From contig JBILTM010000218.1 in NCBI GenBank assembly GCA_044371545.1, forward strand, positions 1-7,941: a stretch of 7,941 nt of DNA. The letters are read 5' to 3'. Origin of the DNA: UBA4615 sp044371545 (GTDB taxonomy: Bacteria > Pseudomonadota > Gammaproteobacteria > Burkholderiales > Burkholderiaceae_E). The position numbers and the translations under genes were made by a program. Of this stretch, positions 1-5,986 are shown in pieces; position 1 is the stretch's first letter; every line of letters begins with the position of its first letter. The notes below the pieces were generated by a model, which was not told the DNA's origin, did no database searches, and saw nothing but the letters and a program-made list of their open reading frames with translations.

Positions 1-418
1 TGAGCGCGACGCCGATCGCGTACCCGGGTGAGCCCGGCGCCAGGTACAGCGCGATGTCGCCGCCATTGTTGACGCAGGCGCGCGCGATGCCCGGTGCGCG
101 CAGGCAGCCGAGGATCTCGTCGGCGACCGTACCGGCGACCGCCGCCATCGGCGTCACGAAGCGCGGCCGGAACGGCAGCACCGCCGCGTGCATCCGCGCG
201 GCGACCATGCCGGCGGGCGCCGCGTGCGGCTCGGCGCAGCGCCGCAGCAGCGCCAGCTCGGCCACCAGCTCGCCGAGCAGCGGCTCGAAGCGGCGCCACG
301 CGCGCACCACGGCGTCGGCGACCGCCCCCGGCTCGCCGTCGAGCGCGATCACCAGGTCGATCGGCCCGTGCTGGAAGTGCACGCGACCGTCGGGCAGGCG
401 GGCCCGGGAGGCGCTCAT
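1..418 (-). CDS. UPF0280 family (ApbE-like) protein, C-terminus cut by window edge
   Basis: The first 139 residues are visible; the gene continues past position 1. The ATG at 418-416 is preceded by a GAGG-type ribosome binding site and begins 7 nt after the stop of the Hnr-type gene, so it is the fourth gene of the operon. Recognisable features are the segment MAAVAGTVAD (residues 91-100) and VNNGGDIALYL (116-126), which match the UPF0280/COG2122 family and resemble the VNxGGD region of ApbE flavin transferases. No signal peptide is apparent, so it is probably cytoplasmic, unlike classical exported ApbE lipoproteins. UPF0280 function is not established as far as I know. Its place beside an Hnr homologue, whose clostridial relative carries covalent flavin, suggests a flavin transferase or cofactor-maturation role; this is inference. 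Family assignment is fairly secure, function is not. Confidence 0.8.
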   Translation of the reverse strand, partial: MSASRARLPDGRVHFQHGPIDLVIALDGEPGAVADAVVRAWRRFEPLLGELVAELALLRRCAEPHAAPAGMVAARMHAAVLPFRPRFVTPMAAVAGTVADEILGCLRAPGIARACVNNGGDIALYLAPGSPGYAIGVAL

Positions 419-425
419 CGCCGCC

Positions 426-1871
426 TCACCGCGCCGCCGCCGGCTCGATCGGCCACGGGTTGCCCGCGTCCCAGGCGAGCACCTTCGCCTGCGCGCGCGC
501 GACCGCCTCGGCGACCGGCACGACGCGATCGACGTGGCCGCCGAGCCGCGCGTAGTCGTCGGCGCGCATCGTGAACTCGATCGGCGCGACGATCGCCGGC
601 GTCGGCACCCAGCCGAAGCTGCGCTCGGGCATCCGCGCGACGTCGACCATCACCGTGATGCCGCCGCCCGGCCACACGTAGGCCGGCGCGCCGCCGACGG
701 TGACCCGCGTCAGCAGGTCCTTGATCGAGCGGGTCAGCAGCACCGGGTTCTCGGTCACGCCGGCGCGCAGGCTGCCGCCGGCGCCGGCGACGAACAGCAC
801 CGTCGCCACCGACGGCTCGCAGTTCTCGCCGATCCGCTCGACGACCTTCATCACCTCGGCCGGCATCGGCGCGGGCCGCGGCACCAGCGCGTCGTCGAGC
901 ACGTACCACGCGAAGTGGTCGCCGGTCGTCGAGACGAACAGCAGCCGCATGCCGGGGCGCGAGACCTTCGGGTCGAAGGACTCGACGATCGTCAGGGGGT
1001 CGGTGACGTCGGTGCCGCCCCAGCCGGTGCCCGGGTTCGCGACCTGGAAGTAGCGGCCGGGCGTCGACTTCCTGCCGCGCACCCGCAGCCCCGAGGGCGG
1101 CATGTCCAGGCACTTGCCCGCCTGGTGCTCGGTCAGCACGCCGGTGATGTGGTCGTCGACGACGACCACCTCGTCGACGTGGCCGAGCCACTGCTTCGCG
1201 AAGATGCCGATCGTCGCCGACCCGCAGCCCACGCGCATGCGCCGCTCCTCGACGCCGTCGACGATCGGCGGCCGGCCCGCCTGCACGACGAGCTTGGCGC
1301 CGCCCTCGACCTCGAGCTCGACCGCCTCCTTGTTGCCGAGCGCCATCATCAGGTCGCAGGTGACGCGCCCTTCCTTCTTGCTGCCGCCGGTGAGGTGGTG
1401 CACGCCGCCGAGCGACAGGAACTGCGAGCCGTACTCGATCGTCGTCACGTGGCCGACCGCCTCGCCGCGGTGGCGCACGGTCGCGCACTCGGGCCCGAGG
1501 TAGCGGTCGGTGTCGATCTTGATGCGCAAGCTGCAGTAGCTGAAGATCCCCTCGGTGACGACCGTGACCATGTCGACGCCGTCCTGCCGGCTCGACACGA
1601 TGAACGGCGCGGGCTTGTAGTCCGGGTAGGTGGTGCCGGCGCCGACGCCGGTCACGAACACCTCGCCGCCGACCAGGTCGCCGTCCCAGTCGTCCTCGCG
1701 GGTCGCGAACGGGACCTTCTCCGGCTCGCGCGACATCAGCACCACCGGATCGACGCGGACCAGGCGGCCCTCTACGTTCGCGTACCGGTCGCAGGCGCCG
1801 GCGCGGCCCTCGGTGATCTGGCAGAGTACCGGGCAGGCGTTGCACTCGATCTTGCCTGCCTGTGCGCTCAT
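426..1871 (-). CDS. hnr: 6-hydroxynicotinate reductase family protein (ferredoxin-dependent ring reductase)
   Basis: This 481-residue protein is recognised as the 6-hydroxynicotinate reductase (EC 1.3.7.1) family, whose Eubacterium barkeri member reduces 6-hydroxynicotinate to 1,4,5,6-tetrahydro-6-oxonicotinate using reduced ferredoxin. The N-terminus has a cysteine cluster C10-x2-C13-x3-C17-x9-C27 suited to a [4Fe-4S] centre. Further cysteines are at 113, 129, 172, 216, 254 and 351, giving ten in total. Conserved-looking glycine-rich stretches include GVGAGTTYPDYKPAPF (75-90), GGVHHLTGGSKKEGRVTCD (155-173) and RVGCGSATIGIF (213-224). The ATG at 1871-1869 overlaps the stop of the upstream molybdenum subunit as ATGA. 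No signal peptide or membrane segment is seen. Recalled literature gives the clostridial enzyme a covalent flavin, one [2Fe-2S] and two [4Fe-4S] clusters; ten cysteines cannot supply all twelve ligands here. The family call is firm; the substrate could be another hydroxylated N-heterocycle. Confidence 0.82.
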   Translation of the reverse strand: MSAQAGKIECNACPVLCQITEGRAGACDRYANVEGRLVRVDPVVLMSREPEKVPFATREDDWDGDLVGGEVFVTGVGAGTTYPDYKPAPFIVSSRQDGVDMVTVVTEGIFSYCSLRIKIDTDRYLGPECATVRHRGEAVGHVTTIEYGSQFLSLGGVHHLTGGSKKEGRVTCDLMMALGNKEAVELEVEGGAKLVVQAGRPPIVDGVEERRMRVGCGSATIGIFAKQWLGHVDEVVVVDDHITGVLTEHQAGKCLDMPPSGLRVRGRKSTPGRYFQVANPGTGWGGTDVTDPLTIVESFDPKVSRPGMRLLFVSTTGDHFAWYVLDDALVPRPAPMPAEVMKVVERIGENCEPSVATVLFVAGAGGSLRAGVTENPVLLTRSIKDLLTRVTVGGAPAYVWPGGGITVMVDVARMPERSFGWVPTPAIVAPIEFTMRADDYARLGGHVDRVVPVAEAVARAQAKVLAWDAGNPWPIEPAAAR

Positions 1872-4693
1872 CGCGCGGCCCCCGCATCGAGCAGCGCCGC
1901 GCGCAGCCGGTCGGGCGTGACCGGCACGCGGGTCGCGCGCACGCCGGTCGCGTGGCGGATCGCGTTCAGGATCGCCGGCGCGGTCGCGACCAGCGCCGGC
2001 TCGCCGACGCCCTTCGCGCCCCAGGGGCCGAGCGGCTCCGGGTCCTCGACGAGGTGCACGACGATCGGCGGCACGTCGCCCACCGTCGGGATCAGGTAGT
2101 CGTGCAGGTTGTCGGTGCGACCGGACACGTACTCCTCCATCAGCGCGAGGCCGAGCCCCTGCGCGATGCCGCCGTGCACCTGGCCCTCGACCTGCGTGGG
2201 GTTCACAGCGCGACCGACGTCGTGCGCCGCGTGCACCGACAGCACCTTCGTCGTGCCCAGCTCGACGTCGACCTCGACCTCGGCGAACTGCGCGGCGAAG
2301 CCGTAGGTCGCGTAGGGCACGCCCTGGCCGTCTGCGTCGAGCGGCACGGTCGGCGGGTCGAAGCGGCCGCGGCCGACCGCGACGTCGCCGTTCGCATCGA
2401 ACGGCAGCGCGCGCAGGTCGACGCGGGCCTCGCGGCCGCCGAGCACGACGACGAGCGTGCTGCCATCGGTGCGCAGCGTCGCGCGCGCGGCGTCCGCGGC
2501 CGGCAGCCCGGCGAGCTCGACGAGCCGGCGCCGCAGGTCCTCGCCGGCGAGGCGCGCGGCGTTGCCCGACACGAAGGTCTGGCGCGACGCCGAGCTCTTG
2601 CCGGCGTCCTCGGTGAGCGCGGTGTCGGCACGGACCTGGTCGAGCGCCGAGACCGGCACGCCGAGCGCGTCGGCGGCCATCTGCGGCATGATCGTGTAGG
2701 TGCCCTGCCCGATGTCGACCGCGCCGTTGTAGAGCACGAAGCGCCCGTCCGGCCGCAGGCCCACGGTCATCGTCGAGGGGTTGGCGATCACGGTGTTGCC
2801 GATGCCGTACCACATGCAGGCGACACCGACGCCGCGCCGCAGCGGGCCGGTCGCCGTCGCGTTGAACGCCTCCGCGGCCGCGCGCGTCGAGCGCCACGCG
2901 GGCCGCAGCGCGTCGAGACAGGCGCGCAGGCCGACGCTCGCCTCGATGCGCTGGCCGGTCGGCGTCGTGTCGCCGGCACGCAGCGCGTGCGCGTGGCGCA
3001 GCTCGAGCGGGTCGGTGCCGGTGTCGATCGCGAGCTCGTCGAGCAGCGCCTCCACCACGATCGTCGACTGCGGCACGCCGAAGCCCCGGAACGCGCCGGA
3101 CACCGGGCCGTGCGTGTGCACAGCGCGGGTGGTCGCGCGCACCGCGCCGAAGCGGTACGGGCCGCTCGCGTGGATCGGCACGCGATTGGCGACGGTCGGC
3201 CCCCAGGACGCGTAGGCGCCGGTGTCGAAGTCGCCGTGGAAGTCGTAGGCGAGCAGCGTGCCGTCGTCGGCCGCAGCGAGCGTCGCTGTCATCTCGGCCG
3301 GGTGGCGCTTGGTCGTCGAGGCCATCGACTCGGGCCGCCCGTACACGATCCGCGCCGGCCGGCCGAACTTGCGCGACGCGGCGACCAGCAGCGGCTGGAT
3401 CGACACGTCGAGCTTGCCGCCGAAACCGCCGCCGACTGCCGACGGGACGATCCGCACGCGCTGCGGCGGCAGCTCGAACATGAACGCGAGCTCGTCGCGG
3501 TCCATGTAGGGCGTCTGCGTGCAGGCGAACACCTCGACCGACGGCGGGCCGCCGTCGCGGCCCGGCGTCCAGCGCGCCCAGCCGGCCTCGGGCTCGATGT
3601 AGGCGTGCTCGACGTGCGCGGTGCGCACGCGCAGCGTCGCGCGGCGCGGCGCGGCGGCGATCGTGCGCTCGACGTCGCCGCGGGCGACGCGGCCGCGGCA
3701 CAGCACGTTGTCGGGATAGCGCGCGTGCAGCGGCGCGGCGCCTTCGGCGAGCGCATCGGACGGCGCCTCGAGCGCAGGCAGCGCCGTCCACGCGATCGGC
3801 ACCTCGGCCGCATCGAGCGCCTCGATCGCGTCGCGCTCGCCGACCAGCACCAGCACCGCCTCGCCGCGGAAGCGCGCGACGCCCTCGGCGACCGCCGGCT
3901 GGTCGCGCAGGTCCGGGAAGATCGCGAAGCGGTTGTTCGGCACGTCCGAGGGCAGCACGACGCCGACGAGCCCGGGCCGCGCACGGACGAACGCCTCGAG
4001 GTCGCCGAACTCGAAGCGCGCGTGCGGATGCGGCGAACGGATCGCCCGCAGCCACAGCGCGTCGGCCGGCGCCTCGTCGGCGCCGAACACCTCTGTGCCG
4101 AGCACCTTCGCCGGGCCGTCGAGCCGCGGCAGGCGCGCGCCGACCGCGGCGCCGGCTGCGGGCGCCTCGTCTGCGACCGGCGCGCCCGCGCCGTGCGCGA
4201 GCGCCATCACCGCATCGACGATCTTGCGATAGCCGGTGCAGCGGCACAGCACGCCGGCCAGCCCGTCGAGCACCTGCGCCTCGGTCGGCTTCGGATGACG
4301 GCGCAGCACGTCGGTCGCGGCCATCAGCATGCCGGGCGTGCAGATGCCGCACTGCGCGGCGCCGTGCGCGACGAACGCGTGCTGCAGCGGCGACGGCGCC
4401 CCGCCCTCGGCGAGACCCTCGACCGTCGTGACGGACGCGCCCTCGCACTGCCCGACCGGCACGAGGCACGCGCAGGCCTGCTCGCCGTCGACGAGCACCG
4501 TGCACGCGCCGCAGTCGCCGGCGCTGCAGCCCACCTTCGTGCCGACGAGGCCGAGGTCGTCGCGCAGCCAGTCGGACAGGCGCTTCGCGGGCGCGGCGCC
4601 GAGCGGCACCTCGACGCCGTTGACGCTCGCGCGCGGCGCGGCCGCGCCTTCGGCGGCCGCGAACTCGGGGATCGGGGCGGACGGGTGGTTCAC
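1868..4693 (-). CDS. Molybdenum hydroxylase (xanthine dehydrogenase family), fused [2Fe-2S] and molybdopterin catalytic subunit
   Basis: The 941-residue protein joins the small and large subunits of a xanthine oxidase-family hydroxylase. Residues about 20-165 hold both [2Fe-2S] domains: C56, C61, C64, C76 form the plant-type cluster and C115, C118, C150, C152 the second (QCGICTPGM, then CRCTGY). The molybdopterin domains run from about 187 to the end, with GGGFGGK (421-427), RGFGVPQ (536-542), DIGQGTY (660-666) and GAKGVGE (892-898), where E898 should be the catalytic glutamate. By recalled alignment with bovine xanthine oxidase, R504 matches Arg880 and F538 matches Phe914, but the substrate-binding Glu802 position is L428, arguing against xanthine. 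The GTG start (4693-4691) overlaps the FAD-subunit stop as GTGA and has GGAGGG 8 nt upstream. The fused layout with a separate FAD subunit recalls E. coli XdhD/YgfM. A hydroxylase of an N-heteroaromatic acid is likely, probably cytoplasmic; the exact substrate is unknown. Confidence 0.88.
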   Translation of the reverse strand: MNHPSAPIPEFAAAEGAAAPRASVNGVEVPLGAAPAKRLSDWLRDDLGLVGTKVGCSAGDCGACTVLVDGEQACACLVPVGQCEGASVTTVEGLAEGGAPSPLQHAFVAHGAAQCGICTPGMLMAATDVLRRHPKPTEAQVLDGLAGVLCRCTGYRKIVDAVMALAHGAGAPVADEAPAAGAAVGARLPRLDGPAKVLGTEVFGADEAPADALWLRAIRSPHPHARFEFGDLEAFVRARPGLVGVVLPSDVPNNRFAIFPDLRDQPAVAEGVARFRGEAVLVLVGERDAIEALDAAEVPIAWTALPALEAPSDALAEGAAPLHARYPDNVLCRGRVARGDVERTIAAAPRRATLRVRTAHVEHAYIEPEAGWARWTPGRDGGPPSVEVFACTQTPYMDRDELAFMFELPPQRVRIVPSAVGGGFGGKLDVSIQPLLVAASRKFGRPARIVYGRPESMASTTKRHPAEMTATLAAADDGTLLAYDFHGDFDTGAYASWGPTVANRVPIHASGPYRFGAVRATTRAVHTHGPVSGAFRGFGVPQSTIVVEALLDELAIDTGTDPLELRHAHALRAGDTTPTGQRIEASVGLRACLDALRPAWRSTRAAAEAFNATATGPLRRGVGVACMWYGIGNTVIANPSTMTVGLRPDGRFVLYNGAVDIGQGTYTIMPQMAADALGVPVSALDQVRADTALTEDAGKSSASRQTFVSGNAARLAGEDLRRRLVELAGLPAADAARATLRTDGSTLVVVLGGREARVDLRALPFDANGDVAVGRGRFDPPTVPLDADGQGVPYATYGFAAQFAEVEVDVELGTTKVLSVHAAHDVGRAVNPTQVEGQVHGGIAQGLGLALMEEYVSGRTDNLHDYLIPTVGDVPPIVVHLVEDPEPLGPWGAKGVGEPALVATAPAILNAIRHATGVRATRVPVTPDRLRAALLDAGAAR

Positions 4694-5532
4694 GAGGCGA
4701 GCCCTCCGAGCGCACGGGCGACCAGCGTCCCGGCCGCGTCGAGGCGGTAGCGCGCGGTGCCGCGCACGTCGTCGATCGGCGCGAGCGGCCCGAGCGCCGC
4801 CGGATCGCGCAGCGCGCGCGCCGCGGTGTCGGCGAGCGCCGCGCGCGGCGAACCGAGCAGTGCCGCCTCGAGCGCCGGCAGGCGCCTCGCCGCGGCCGAG
4901 CAGGCGCCGACCGCGACGCCGGCCCACGCGATGCGACCGGTCTCGTCGACGTCGAGCGCGGCCGCGACCATCGCGATCGAGATCACCAGGTAGCGGCGGT
5001 GGCCGAGCTTCACGAAACGCGAGCGCGCCGAGGGCCCGCGCTGCGGCACTCGGATCGCGACCAGCAGCTCGTCGGGGGCGAGCGCGGTGCGCCGCGGCCC
5101 GAGCACGAAGTCCGCGAGCGGCAGCGTGCGCGTGCCGCGCAGGCTCGCGAGCTCCACGCTCGCGTCGAGCGCGAGCAGCGCGGGCACGCCGTCGGCCGCC
5201 GGCGACGCGTTGCACAGGTTGCCGCCGACGGTGCCGCGGTTCTGCACCTGCGGGCCGCCGACCTCGACCGCGGCCTGCGCGAGCGCGTCGAACAGCGGCG
5301 GCAGCGAAGCGCGCGCGACGTCGGTCCAGGTGGTCAGCGCGCCGATGCGCCAGCCCGAGCCGTCGGCCGCGATGCCGCGCAGCGCGGCGAGGCGCGACAG
5401 GTCGAGGATCTCGCCCTCGGGCGGCCGGCCGACGCGGGCCGGATGGAAGTCGGTGCCGCCGGCAATGATGGCCGGTCGGCGCGCGGCGAGCCACCGCAGG
5501 GCCTGGCCCAGTTCCTCGGGACGACCGTACAC
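4690..5532 (-). CDS. FAD-binding (medium) subunit of molybdenum hydroxylase
   Basis: This 280-residue protein is the FAD subunit that passes electrons from the Fe-S clusters of its partner to an external acceptor. It has the family's FAD pyrophosphate loop AGGTDFHP (24-31) and the second FAD motif NRGTVGGNLCNASPAAD (98-114). A C-terminal CO-dehydrogenase flavoprotein-like domain covers about residues 170-280. Length is typical for CoxM/YgfM-type subunits. The start is taken as GTG at 5532-5530 because a very strong ribosome binding site, GGAGGAGGG, lies at 5536-5544 with suitable spacing. It is the first gene of the minus-strand operon and overlaps the catalytic-subunit gene by 4 nt, so the two products should be made in step. 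No cysteine motif for a [4Fe-4S] insert, as in 4-hydroxybenzoyl-CoA reductase, is visible. Confidence 0.9.
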   Translation of the reverse strand: MYGRPEELGQALRWLAARRPAIIAGGTDFHPARVGRPPEGEILDLSRLAALRGIAADGSGWRIGALTTWTDVARASLPPLFDALAQAAVEVGGPQVQNRGTVGGNLCNASPAADGVPALLALDASVELASLRGTRTLPLADFVLGPRRTALAPDELLVAIRVPQRGPSARSRFVKLGHRRYLVISIAMVAAALDVDETGRIAWAGVAVGACSAAARRLPALEAALLGSPRAALADTAARALRDPAALGPLAPIDDVRGTARYRLDAAGTLVARALGGLAS

Positions 5533-5535
5533 GCA

Positions 5536-5544
5536 CCCTCCTCC
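5536..5544 (-). promoter_or_regulatory. Strong ribosome binding site of the minus-strand operon
   Basis: Read on the minus strand this is GGAGGAGGG, 3 nt before the GTG start at 5532 (6 nt when measured from the core GGAGGA). It fixes the GTG as the start of the FAD subunit. It lies 1 nt from the inverted repeat at 5546-5565, so protein binding or hairpin formation at the repeat could affect translation or transcription of the whole operon. Confidence 0.8.
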
Positions 5545-5545
5545 G

Positions 5546-5565
5546 AATGAAGCGAACGCTTCATT
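5546..5565. promoter_or_regulatory. 20-bp inverted repeat, candidate operator in the divergent region
   Basis: Two perfect 9-nt arms, AATGAAGCG and CGCTTCATT, flank a 2-nt centre (AA). The repeat lies between the two divergent units, 13 nt upstream of the minus-strand GTG start and next to its ribosome binding site. A palindrome of this size and spacing suits a dimeric repressor such as a TetR- or MarR-family protein, but no regulator gene is in the window. In the minus-strand RNA it could also fold into an 8-bp stem with a 4-nt loop. The perfect symmetry in an AT-richer pocket of otherwise very GC-rich DNA makes chance unlikely. Confidence 0.65.
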
Positions 5566-5569
5566 GAGC

Positions 5570-5599
5570 TTGGTGCGGGACGTTAACCCGCGCTAAGAT
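5570..5599 (+). promoter_or_regulatory. Candidate promoter for the ferredoxin-flavoprotein unit
   Basis: TTGGTG (5570-5575) and TAAGAT (5594-5599) are separated by 18 nt, giving a weak sigma70-like match. Transcription would begin around 5606, leaving a leader of about 54 nt before the ferredoxin ATG. The site overlaps the opposing candidate promoter and lies directly beside the inverted repeat, so both units could respond to the same regulator. Both hexamers match consensus poorly, so this is tentative. Confidence 0.3.
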
Positions 5600-5608
5600 C
5601 AGCGTCAA
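5580..5608 (-). promoter_or_regulatory. Candidate sigma70-type promoter for the minus-strand operon
   Basis: On the minus strand TTGACG (5603-5608) is followed after 17 nt by TAACGT (5580-5585). The -35 is close to consensus and the -10 is weak. Transcription would begin near 5573, placing the inverted repeat at 5546-5565 just downstream of the start site, where a bound repressor could block elongation or promoter clearance. This is a sequence match only. Confidence 0.4.
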
Positions 5609-5659
5609 TCGGATCGCCCTCCGCGCTCCGCCTTGCGCCCACGCGGCACGGACCGCCCC

Positions 5660-5983
5660 ATGCCCCACATCGTCACCGAGTCCTGCATCCGCTGCAAATA
5701 CACCGACTGCGTCGACGTCTGCCCCGTGGACTGCTTCCGCGAAGGGCCGAACATGCTGGTCATCGATCCGGACGAATGCATCGACTGCGCAGTCTGCATC
5801 CCCGAGTGCCCGGTCGAGGCGATCAAGGCCGAGGAGGACGTCCCGGCCGACCAGCAGAAGTTCGTCGCGCTGAACGCCGAGCTCGCGAAGGGCTGGCCGA
5901 GCATCACGCGGACCAAGCCGCAGCTCGCCGAGGCTGACGAGTGGAAGGACGTCAAGGACAAGCTGCAGTTCCTGCAGAGGTGA
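5660..5983 (+). CDS. fdxA: 7Fe ferredoxin ([3Fe-4S][4Fe-4S]), FdxA/FdI type
   Basis: This 107-residue low-potential electron carrier closely resembles Azotobacter vinelandii ferredoxin I in length and motif layout. C9, C17 and C50 should bind the [3Fe-4S] cluster; C21, C40, C43 and C46 should bind the [4Fe-4S] cluster. C12 and C25 match the two non-ligand cysteines of FdI. The C-terminal extension typical of this group is present (about residues 60-107). The ATG at 5660 is chosen because it gives the FdI-like N-terminus; a TTG 27 nt upstream adds an unlikely tail. No good ribosome binding site precedes the ATG. It is followed after 3 nt by a large NAD(P)-type flavoprotein, its likely redox partner, and is divergent from an Hnr-type reductase that would need reduced ferredoxin. 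It is cytoplasmic. The ferredoxin class is certain; its electron acceptor is inferred. Confidence 0.93.
   Translation: MPHIVTESCIRCKYTDCVDVCPVDCFREGPNMLVIDPDECIDCAVCIPECPVEAIKAEEDVPADQQKFVALNAELAKGWPSITRTKPQLAEADEWKDVKDKLQFLQR
5976..5983 (+). promoter_or_regulatory. Ribosome binding site of the flavoprotein gene, overlapping the ferredoxin stop
   Basis: AGAGGTGA includes the ferredoxin TGA stop and lies just before the ATG at 5987 (6 nt from GAGG). Ribosomes ending the ferredoxin are placed directly at this site, which supports coupled production of the two proteins and fixes the flavoprotein start. Confidence 0.7.
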
Positions 5984-5986
5984 TCG

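Noticed and set aside
54..2099. Long plus-strand open frame of 681 codons opposite the UPF0280 and Hnr genes
   Set aside because: Low-complexity Arg/Ala/His-rich translation typical of antisense frames in GC-rich DNA. The minus-strand frames here encode recognisable proteins.
426..4715. Apparent 1429-codon fusion of Hnr with an N-terminal extension
   Set aside because: The extension before the Hnr methionine is an Arg-rich out-of-frame reading of the hydroxylase gene; the ATGA overlap marks the true start at 1871.
1862..4750. Plus-strand open frame of 962 codons opposite the molybdenum hydroxylase gene
   Set aside because: Composition is dominated by Arg, Ala, His and Asp with no motifs; it mirrors a clearly coding minus-strand gene.
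1868..5536. Apparent 1222-codon frame suggesting a three-domain fusion of FAD, Fe-S and Mo subunits
   Set aside because: The FAD subunit is encoded in a different frame, and the upstream part of this frame is Arg/Ala-rich noise; the GTG at 4693 with its GGAGGG site is the true start.
5334..5564. Small minus-strand frame starting inside the inverted repeat (76 codons), considered as a leader peptide
   Set aside because: It lacks a ribosome binding site, overlaps the FAD-subunit gene out of frame and has a typical shadow composition.
5583..5596. Possible second palindrome TTAACCCGCGCTAA
   Set aside because: Only the outer three base pairs and a few inner ones match; too imperfect to call an operator.
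5633..5659. TTG start adding nine residues to the ferredoxin
   Set aside because: The ATG at 5660 gives the exact length and N-terminus of FdI-type ferredoxins, and no ribosome binding site supports the TTG.
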